Source of the DNA: an uncultured Acetatifactor sp.
Lineage (GTDB): Bacteria > Bacillota > Clostridia > Lachnospirales > Lachnospiraceae
DNA: 30,435 nt
NCBI GenBank assembly: GCA_910585805.1
Contig: CAJUFB010000043.1
Location: 1 to 30,435 of the forward strand
Reading direction: 5' to 3'
In this document: positions 24,468-30,435 of the stretch, in pieces
How the letters are laid out: the number at the start of each line of letters is the position of its first letter
Position numbering within the stretch: position 1 is the stretch's first letter
Notes under the pieces: model-generated
What the model was told of the DNA's origin: nothing
The model's input: the letters and a program-made list of their open reading frames with translations, nothing else
Database searches by the model: none
Position numbers and translations under genes: made by a program

Positions 24468-24598
24468 CAGGATTCAATCACAGGATATGGCAGGAAAACA
24501 CAAAAGGATAAGTCCTCCGGGAGAATAAAAACTCCTTTTCAGGTTATGATAGGTGTACAGAGATTACGCAATTCATGACGGAAAAGGAGTTTATTTTC

Positions 24599-26080
24599 AT
24601 GACAGAGAATGGAAGTCCCGGCAAAAAGGATATGCTTCAGATGAGTAATTCCGGCAGCGGCAGCCTGACCGGTTCCCTGCAGACAGATATGGCTTATCTG
24701 AACGATACGTTGGATGTGGAGGAGAATTTCGACATTATATACAGGGTTATCCAAATCGGCGGAAAGGAAGCCTGTATGTACCTGATCGACGGTTCCTGCA
24801 AGGACGATCTGGTGCAGAAGCTGCTGCAGTATTTTATGGACCTGAAGCCGGACGAGCTGCCGGAGGATATGCATGCCCTGTCGAAGCAGTTTACCCCTTA
24901 TGTGGAGGTGGATATTGAGGAACAGTGGGATACGGTCATCCATTCTCTGCTGTCGGGTATTTTTGTACTGTTGATCGACGGTTATCAAAAGGCGCTTCTG
25001 ATCGATTCCAGAACATATCCGTCCCGGGGCGTGGAGGAGCCGGAGAAGGACAAGGCGCTCAGAGGCTCCAAGGACGGCTTCGTGGAGACGCTGGTGTCCA
25101 ACACAGCCCTGATCCGCCGCAGAATCCGCAGCACGGATCTGCACATGGAGATGCTGAGCGCCGGGGAGAGCTCCCGCACGGACATTGCCCTCTGTTACAT
25201 GAAAGGACGGGTGGATGACGTTTTCCTGGATGAAATCAGGCGGAAAATCAGCAATATCAAGGTGGATGCCCTGACCATGAACCAGGAATCCCTGGCGGAG
25301 TGTCTTTACCAGAGAAAATGGTACAATCCTTTCCCGAAATTCAAGTATACGGAGCGGCCGGACGCGGCATCGGCCCAGGTGCTGGAGGGGAATATCGTCA
25401 TACTGGTGGACAATTCCCCCTCGGCCATGATACTGCCCACCACCGTATTTGACGTGATAGAAGAGGCGGACGACTATTATTTCCCGCCGGTGACGGGTAC
25501 CTATCTGCGGATGACCAGGTTCCTGATATCCCTGCTGACTTACCTGGTGACGCCCACCTTTCTGCTGATGATGAACAATCCCCAGTTCATTCCGGAGGAT
25601 TTTTCCTTCATCATGCTCCAGGAGAAGCCGAACCTTCCCCTGATATGGCAGTTCCTGGTGCTGGAGCTGGCCATTGACGGCCTGAAGCTGGCGGCAATCA
25701 ATACGCCGAACATGCTGAGCACACCCTTAAGCGTCATGGCGGCGCTGGTGCTGGGGGAGTTCTCGGTGAACAGCGGGTGGTTCTCCAGCGAAGTCATGTT
25801 GTACATGGCTTTTGTGGCTATCGCGAACTATACCCAGGCCAACTATGAGCTGGGGTATGCCCTGAAGTTTCTGCGCATTATTACCTTGCTGCTGACCCAG
25901 TGGTTCAATCTGTGGGGATATATCGGAGGAATATTGTTGTCTTTGCTGGCTATCGGCTGCAACCGGACAGTGTCCCACAGGAGCTACCTCTACCCCCTGA
26001 TTCCTTTTAGTTGGAAGACGCTGAAGAATAAACTGTTCCGGACACGGCTGCCGGGAGCGTTGAAAAAAGATTCCAGATAG
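24599..26080 (+). CDS. GerA-family spore germination protein, SpoVAF-like
   Basis: About 493 residues. A soluble N-terminal domain includes CMYLIDGSCKDDLVQKLLQY, the conserved GRVDDVFLDEIRRKI near residue 210 and VLEGNIVILVDNSPSAMILP near 270. A C-terminal domain with about five membrane helices follows from residue 305. This is the architecture of GerA A-subunits and SpoVAF, inner-membrane proteins of the spore involved in germinant sensing or dipicolinate release. The sequence around the Asn-Ser-Pro-Ser segment is closer to SpoVAF. The start at 24599 follows AAAAGGAG (24582-24589); ATG 24575 is in frame but has no ribosome binding site. No B or C subunit gene and no spoVA gene is adjacent. 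Forespore (sigmaG) expression is expected, but I see no convincing promoter. Confidence 0.9.
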   Translation: MTENGSPGKKDMLQMSNSGSGSLTGSLQTDMAYLNDTLDVEENFDIIYRVIQIGGKEACMYLIDGSCKDDLVQKLLQYFMDLKPDELPEDMHALSKQFTPYVEVDIEEQWDTVIHSLLSGIFVLLIDGYQKALLIDSRTYPSRGVEEPEKDKALRGSKDGFVETLVSNTALIRRRIRSTDLHMEMLSAGESSRTDIALCYMKGRVDDVFLDEIRRKISNIKVDALTMNQESLAECLYQRKWYNPFPKFKYTERPDAASAQVLEGNIVILVDNSPSAMILPTTVFDVIEEADDYYFPPVTGTYLRMTRFLISLLTYLVTPTFLLMMNNPQFIPEDFSFIMLQEKPNLPLIWQFLVLELAIDGLKLAAINTPNMLSTPLSVMAALVLGEFSVNSGWFSSEVMLYMAFVAIANYTQANYELGYALKFLRIITLLLTQWFNLWGYIGGILLSLLAIGCNRTVSHRSYLYPLIPFSWKTLKNKLFRTRLPGALKKDSR

Positions 26081-26151
26081 AGCAGTTGGTGTAAATTTGG
26101 TGTAAAACTTGAACGATGTCATTGCAAGAGAGTAATGGCGAAAAAGCATGA

Positions 26152-26194
26152 CAAAGGGGCTGTCCCACGAAACGAGTAAGGAGATGCCCCTTTG
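26152..26194. terminator. Inverted repeat between convergent genes (probable bidirectional terminator)
   Basis: CAAAGGGGC (26152-26160) pairs perfectly with GCCCCTTTG (26186-26194). Read on the minus strand, the stem is followed by TCATGCTTTTTCG, so it can end the ABC transporter transcript. It also lies 71 bp after the germination gene. The 25-nt loop is long, and the GGGGCTGTCCC wording also resembles insertion-sequence ends, so a mobile-element remnant is the alternative. Confidence 0.45.
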
Positions 26195-26230
26195 GTCAGT
26201 TGATTAGCCCGGATTGTGATAATAAATTTC

Positions 26231-28147
26231 TTACATCTTAGCCGCAGCAGCCTGGTCGTTATAATACTGCGCCTGAGCCTGCCACAACTCATGATATTTC
26301 CCATCCCCGTCAGTCACCAGCAGTTCATGGCTGCCCTGCTGTACGATAGCCCCCTTGTCAAAGACGAGGATATCGTCACAGAACTTACAGGAGGAGAGCC
26401 TGTGGCTGATATAGATGGCCGTTCTGTCCTCCACGATATCATTAAAGCTGCTGTAGATCTCCGCTTCCGCTATCGGATCCAGTGCCGCCGTAGGCTCATC
26501 CAGCACGATGAATGGCGCGTCCTTGTAAATGGCCCGGGCCAGCGCGATTTTCTGCTCCTCGCCGCCGGACATATCCACGCCGTCCTTGCTCAGCCGCTTG
26601 CCCAGATAGGTGTCCAGCCCCTGGGGGAGGCTCTCCAGCCTTTGACCGAAGCCCGCTTTCTCCAGACAGAATCTGGCCAGGGCTTCGTCATATTCTGTGG
26701 CGGCCGCCACATTCTGGCCCAGGGGCAGATCCGGCAGACAGAAATCCTGGAACACCACGGAGAAGATGGAGATATATTCTCTGTAGTCATATTTGCGGAT
26801 ATCGATGCCGTTTAAGAGGATGGTGCCCTCCGTGGGGTCATACAGCCTGCACAGCAGCTTGATGAAAGTGGTCTTGCCGCTGCCGTTCTGGCCAACCACA
26901 GCCAGCCGTCCGCCCACGGTGAACTTGATGTTCACATGGCGCAGGGCATACTGGTCGCTGCCGGGATACCGGAAGGACACATCCCGGAATTCCACTTCGT
27001 ATTTCCTGTCTCTGCGCTTTTCCACGGTGAGACTGCCCTGGTACATGACGTCGGGCTTCTCCAGGAAGTCGAAGATCTGTTTCAGGAAGGAGCCGTTGAT
27101 GCGTATCTGTCCGGTGGTGCTGATCAGGGAGGAGAGCCCTCCTGTCAGCCTGGTGAGGGAACTGATGTACTGGGTGACCTGGCCTATGCCGAAAGCCCCC
27201 GCCCAGGCCTTCAGGCACACGAACAGGTACACCACGCCGCTCATAAGCACGGACACTGCGCTGGATGCAGCCGCGAAGATGCCCATGGGGCCTCTTGCCA
27301 GCTTTGCGAAAAACCCTTTGGAGCAAAACGTCGCCTCTTTATCGGTGTTGAACTTAACGCAAAACAAGTCCTGTCGGTAGAGACGTATGTCGGTGCCGTA
27401 TTTTTTCTCTGTTCCCATAAATCCGAAATAGCCAAACAGGCGGTTCGCCAATGTGTGGGAACCGGAGTATATGGCATAATAGCTGTCTGCCTTGTTGGAG
27501 AGCAGAGGAGCAATATAGATAGTGAGCAGCAGACCTCCGATGATAAGCGCAAGGAACAGAGGGCTGTTCAGAAAGGTCAGCTTTCCGGCCGTCTCCGGCA
27601 CTTTACAGGTGAACAGGGTCACGGTCAGGGAGATGCCTCCCAGCAGGGTGAACAGCGCCGAAAGCCATTCCTTCATCAGGCTGAAAGCCCGATACATGCC
27701 CCAGCCGCCGCCGTTCTGATTCTGCAGGATTGTGGAATGATTCTGCATGGTTTCCGGGTCATCCAGGATACAGTAATCCATATCCAATAGTTTGTCTGAC
27801 AGTAGTTTGCGCATATAGTAGTAATGGCCGGCCATTTCTATGGACTCAAACCGGTTCAGGAAGGCGCTTATCAAGGAAATGGCTGCGGCAGAAAGAAGGG
27901 CTGCTGACACCAGAAAGAATAATCTTTCGGGGTCACGGTTCCCGCACAGTTCCTGAATGATCAGGGCAGACAACAGGATTCCCACATAGGGGTTCAGGGC
28001 CCGCCAGACGGTGGACAATACAGATGACGCCACCATTTTAGGGCGCTGCTGCCATAGCAGGGCCAGGAACTTCCGGTATACCTGCCAGGTGGTTTTCAAG
28101 GGCAGAAGCTTTTGCTGGCCTTCCTGTTTGGATTTATTCTTCTTCAT
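26231..28147 (-). CDS. ABC exporter half-transporter (fused permease and ATPase), second gene
   Basis: A 638-residue type IV ABC exporter half: an N-terminal membrane domain (to about residue 330) and a nucleotide-binding domain. The latter has Walker A GQNGSGKTT near 417, signature MSGGEEQKIALARA near 525, Walker B FIVLDEPTAALDP near 546 and the switch His in ISHRL. The signature is MSGGEE where LSGGQ is usual. The start at 28147 follows GAGGAGG with a 9-nt gap. The open frame extends to 28333, but that part overlaps the neighbour's ATPase domain in another frame. The gene overlaps the end of the upstream ABC gene by 14 bp. The pair most likely forms a heterodimeric exporter; the substrate is unknown. 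Confidence 0.92.
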   Translation of the reverse strand: MKKNKSKQEGQQKLLPLKTTWQVYRKFLALLWQQRPKMVASSVLSTVWRALNPYVGILLSALIIQELCGNRDPERLFFLVSAALLSAAAISLISAFLNRFESIEMAGHYYYMRKLLSDKLLDMDYCILDDPETMQNHSTILQNQNGGGWGMYRAFSLMKEWLSALFTLLGGISLTVTLFTCKVPETAGKLTFLNSPLFLALIIGGLLLTIYIAPLLSNKADSYYAIYSGSHTLANRLFGYFGFMGTEKKYGTDIRLYRQDLFCVKFNTDKEATFCSKGFFAKLARGPMGIFAAASSAVSVLMSGVVYLFVCLKAWAGAFGIGQVTQYISSLTRLTGGLSSLISTTGQIRINGSFLKQIFDFLEKPDVMYQGSLTVEKRRDRKYEVEFRDVSFRYPGSDQYALRHVNIKFTVGGRLAVVGQNGSGKTTFIKLLCRLYDPTEGTILLNGIDIRKYDYREYISIFSVVFQDFCLPDLPLGQNVAAATEYDEALARFCLEKAGFGQRLESLPQGLDTYLGKRLSKDGVDMSGGEEQKIALARAIYKDAPFIVLDEPTAALDPIAEAEIYSSFNDIVEDRTAIYISHRLSSCKFCDDILVFDKGAIVQQGSHELLVTDGDGKYHELWQAQAQYYNDQAAAAKM

Positions 28148-29984
28148 GGTCGGATTCCTCCTCTCGGTAATATCTGCTCTGCACTTCATAAAGCTCCGCG
28201 TAGCTGCCGCCACGGGAGAGCAGCTCTTCATGGGTTCCCTCTTCTTCGATCCGCCCGTTCTGGATGAGCAGGATCCGGTCGCAGAACCGGGTGGAAGCCA
28301 GGCGGTGGGAGATATACACGGAGGAGCGGCCATGGGTCATTTCATTGTACTTTCCGTACAGGTCAGCTTCCGCGATTGGATCCAGAGCAGCCGTGGGCTC
28401 ATCCAGCACCACGAAAGGAGCGTTCTTATAAAGCGCCCTGGCCAACATCAGCCGCTGGGTCTCGCCGCCGGACAGCATGGTGGCGTCCTCGTATACGCTC
28501 CGGTTCAGAAGGGACTCGTATTGCTCGGGCAAGGATTCGATTTTTTCGGTGAGACCTGCCATGGCGATGCAGTCCCTGACCCTGGGCAGATCTATATTGC
28601 TTTCCGTTTGCGCCACGTTGGCGGCCACTGTGACGGGCACCAGGTTGAAATCCTGGAACACTGCGGAGAACATCTTATAATAATCTCTTCGGTTGTACTC
28701 CCGGATGTCCTTTCCGTTCAGGAGGACTCTCCCGGAGGAGGGATCCAGGAAGCCGCAGAGCAGCTTGATTAATGTAGTCTTGCCGGCGCCGTTGGGCCCT
28801 ACGATGGCAAGCTTCTCGCCGGGATGCAGGGTCAGGTTCACATGGGAGAGGGTGTCCTGTTCCGCGCCGTCATACCGGAAGCACACGTCTTCCATGCGTA
28901 TCTCATAGGGCTGCGCGCAGTCAGGCACCAGGGAATCGCCCTCCTCGAAGCGGAAAGGCTCCGGATATTCCAGATATTCCCGGACATTGGACAGATCCAG
29001 GCTTTGTTTGTGCAGAGTGACCAGTTGGTTCAGGATGCCGTCTATCCAGCCGCTGAAATTGCCCACTGCGGCGAAATACAACAGGAACATAGCGATGCTC
29101 AGGTCGTCGTTCAGAACCATCCGGATTAGGTAGGCGTAGGCGAAGCCGTTGCGCAGAAAAGACAGAACCAGGTCTGCCGCGGCCCCCAGTAGATAGACAT
29201 TCTGTACGCGCTTATGGAAGAGCCTGTAAGCTGTCCAGGCTTTCGCATACATTTGTTCCAGCCAGGGGCGCATGCCGAAGAGACGGATGTCCTTGGCTAT
29301 ATTGTCGGCTTCGGCATAGGAGGTGAAGCAGTTGAGCGGATGGAGACATGCTTCCTCCTCCTCCCGGCGACGATAGCTGTATCCGCTCAGGGACTTGTTC
29401 AGGAAGTAACCAGCCAGAGCGGTGGCAGTGATGACTGCTATCAGCAACGGATTGACGTAGGACAGCATTGCCAGATAAATGAGGAATCCCAGCGAGTTCT
29501 GGAGAAGGCCGGTCATAGTTTCCCAGATGGCTTCCCCTGCCGCGCTGTTGCAACTGAGGCTGTCATTTGCCTTCGCTTCCATTTTCTGGAACTGCTCGTC
29601 ATAGGTGTTGGGATAAGAGGTGGTGGTTCGCTTGGTGTTCACCTGTGATATCAGTTCCAGGCGGAGCGTGACTTTGCCGTATAGGATGTTGGTGCCCACA
29701 TAGGAGGAGACAGCAATCAGCAGCATGCGCAAAAGGACGAATCCTGCTATCACGGCAAACAGCTTAGGTAATGGCGCATGGATTTCCACGGCTCCGATGA
29801 TGGCGGGCGTGATGCTGATTTCAGTGAGGTTGATTGCCACGGCCAAAAGGGCCGTCAGGGTGCACAGGATGGGAACCTTCTTTTCCTTATGCTTCACGGC
29901 CAGACCAATCATGAAGCAGCAGTTCTGCCACATGTTGTACTTGCTTTTTTGTTTTTTGGGTTCTTTCTGTTCTTTCTTTGCCAT
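28134..29984 (-). CDS. ABC exporter half-transporter (fused permease and ATPase), first gene
   Basis: A 616-residue partner of the downstream ABC gene. The membrane domain spans about residues 20-310; the ATPase has Walker A GPNGAGKTT near 394, signature LSGGETQRLMLARA near 502, Walker B FVVLDEPTAALDP near 526 and ISHRLAS. Both halves share the wording DEPTAALDPIAEA, which suggests origin by duplication, but the permease parts are quite different. The catalytic Glu and switch His are present in both, so neither site is obviously degenerate. A lysine-rich N-terminus (MAKKEQKEPKKQKSK) precedes helix 1. It is divergent from a response-regulator gene at 30386, a layout common for peptide export or sensing loci. 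Confidence 0.92.
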   Translation of the reverse strand: MAKKEQKEPKKQKSKYNMWQNCCFMIGLAVKHKEKKVPILCTLTALLAVAINLTEISITPAIIGAVEIHAPLPKLFAVIAGFVLLRMLLIAVSSYVGTNILYGKVTLRLELISQVNTKRTTTSYPNTYDEQFQKMEAKANDSLSCNSAAGEAIWETMTGLLQNSLGFLIYLAMLSYVNPLLIAVITATALAGYFLNKSLSGYSYRRREEEEACLHPLNCFTSYAEADNIAKDIRLFGMRPWLEQMYAKAWTAYRLFHKRVQNVYLLGAAADLVLSFLRNGFAYAYLIRMVLNDDLSIAMFLLYFAAVGNFSGWIDGILNQLVTLHKQSLDLSNVREYLEYPEPFRFEEGDSLVPDCAQPYEIRMEDVCFRYDGAEQDTLSHVNLTLHPGEKLAIVGPNGAGKTTLIKLLCGFLDPSSGRVLLNGKDIREYNRRDYYKMFSAVFQDFNLVPVTVAANVAQTESNIDLPRVRDCIAMAGLTEKIESLPEQYESLLNRSVYEDATMLSGGETQRLMLARALYKNAPFVVLDEPTAALDPIAEADLYGKYNEMTHGRSSVYISHRLASTRFCDRILLIQNGRIEEEGTHEELLSRGGSYAELYEVQSRYYREEESDHEEE

Positions 29985-30159
29985 AGTAAGTTCCGTGCCT
30001 TTCTGAGAGATAATATTTCCAACGCGTTTGAGAGTATTCTATCATATTCTGTGGGAAATGGGGCATTTGGGGACGAAATGTCCGGTTTTGGGGACGAATA
30101 ACAGGTTGTGCTGACGGCAGTGATTGGATGAAATTTTGCTTCAACTGCGGTGGGAACTG

Positions 30160-30168
30160 TGCTATACT
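30160..30168 (+). promoter_or_regulatory. Possible extended -10 promoter of the response-regulator gene
   Basis: TGCTATACT has the TGn extension before TATACT (30163-30168). The best -35 at 17 bp is TTCAAC (30140-30145), only three of six bases. If real, copy C of the repeat family lies inside the leader of this transcript. Confidence 0.35.
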
Positions 30169-30242
30169 CTTTAAGGAAAGCATCATATCGACGGAAACGA
30201 TAATGCATGCAGACCGACTGCCATATGCCGTAAAGTGCCTTA

Positions 30243-30342
30243 GGAATTGTCGGAAAATAACTGCTGCAACTTGTTTAGACAAAAGCCCGGAAATACAATG
30301 AAAATTACATTATACTCGCAGCAGTTATTTGTAGATACTTCC
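30243..30342 (+). mobile_element. 100-bp MITE-like element, copy C (variant stem)
   Basis: Begins GGAATTGTCGGAAAATAAC and ends GTTATTTGTAGATACTTCC, flanked by TTA on both sides (30240-30242, 30343-30345). Aligned to copy A without gaps it keeps 17 of the first 19 bases and the internal TGTTTAGA at offset 30-37. The inner stem is TGCTGC/GCAGCA where copy A has CTACGC/GCGTAG, so four pairs have changed and all remain paired. Removing it with one TTA restores a short palindrome, CCGTAA/TTACGG. It ends 43 bp before the response-regulator start. Confidence 0.82.
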
Positions 30343-30385
30343 TTACGGTGGCGTACCGGAAGGATTTGTCAGGGAGGAAAGAATC

Positions 30386-30435
30386 ATGTATAGATTTGCC
30401 GTGTGCGACGACAATCCGGCAGACGCGGATTACGT
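30386..30435 (+). CDS. Response-regulator receiver domain, 5' end only
   Basis: The first 16 codons read MYRFAVCDDNPADADY and run off the window. The pair of acidic residues in VCDDN is the start of a CheY-like receiver domain, and the wording is typical of AgrA/LytTR-type regulators in this group. AGGGAGGAAAG lies just upstream at good spacing. The output domain cannot be seen, so LytTR is an inference. Confidence 0.72.
   Translation, partial: MYRFAVCDDNPADADY

Noticed and set aside
28148..28333. N-terminal extension of the second ABC gene
   Set aside because: It overlaps the ATPase domain of the upstream ABC gene in another frame, while 28147 has an ideal GAGGAGG ribosome binding site.
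1..30435. tRNA, rRNA or CRISPR arrays
   Set aside because: No cloverleaf-like or rRNA sequence was recognised, and the tandem repeats found are coding and lack spacers.

Overview
The window looks like chromosomal DNA from an anaerobic, spore-forming Firmicute, most likely Lachnospiraceae (clostridial cluster XIVa). The grounds are a full-length SpoIVA, a GerA/SpoVAF-type spore germination protein, an oxygen-sensitive class III ribonucleotide reductase with its radical-SAM activase, AGGAGG-type ribosome binding sites, and mid-to-high GC coding sequence broken by one clearly AT-rich island. The species cannot be fixed from the sequence alone.

Layout. At 161-1675 a secreted serpin lipoprotein faces a 1252-residue superfamily 1 helicase (1971-5729, minus) that ends in a topoisomerase-type zinc finger. 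The helicase promoter lies in the gap shared with divergently transcribed spoIVA (5985-7469). Two multi-membrane GT-C-like sugar transferases, DUF2142 type (7874-9310, minus) and GtrII type (about 10634-12196, plus), flank an AT-rich mazEF toxin-antitoxin pair with its own promoter and palindromic operator candidate. From 12245 to 16607 there is a nucleoside salvage cluster: purine nucleoside phosphorylase, cytidine deaminase, an SAH/MTA-deaminase-like amidohydrolase and an NCS2 nucleobase permease. A membrane-anchored MutS-like ATPase follows (16722-18596). Next come a 49-residue membrane peptide and the first 25 codons of a HAD phosphatase gene whose remainder is gone, then a WYL regulator (19234-20229).

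The nrdD-nrdG-dut block (20630-24247) supplies deoxynucleotides under anaerobic conditions. It has a near-consensus promoter, two NrdR boxes 30 bp apart just downstream of the -10, and a structured leader of about 225 nt. An orphan GerA-family gene follows (24599-26080). Two overlapping minus-strand ABC exporter half-transporters (26231-29984) then face the start of a response-regulator gene cut by the window end (30386).

The most unusual content is a family of short mobile-element-like repeats. Two copies (19053-19152 and 24296-24395, inverted) are identical over 100 bp, and a third (30243-30342) is also exactly 100 bp. All three begin GGAA, end TTCC and are flanked by 3-bp A/T direct repeats (TTT, TAA, TTA). 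The third copy keeps the ends and one internal block, but its inner stem differs at four base pairs, all of them compensated. A decayed 98-bp relative lies in the nrdD leader (20505-20602). A second theme is in-frame minisatellites: 51-bp units in the helicase, 30-bp units in the amidohydrolase, and a 30-bp duplication over the start of the GtrII gene.
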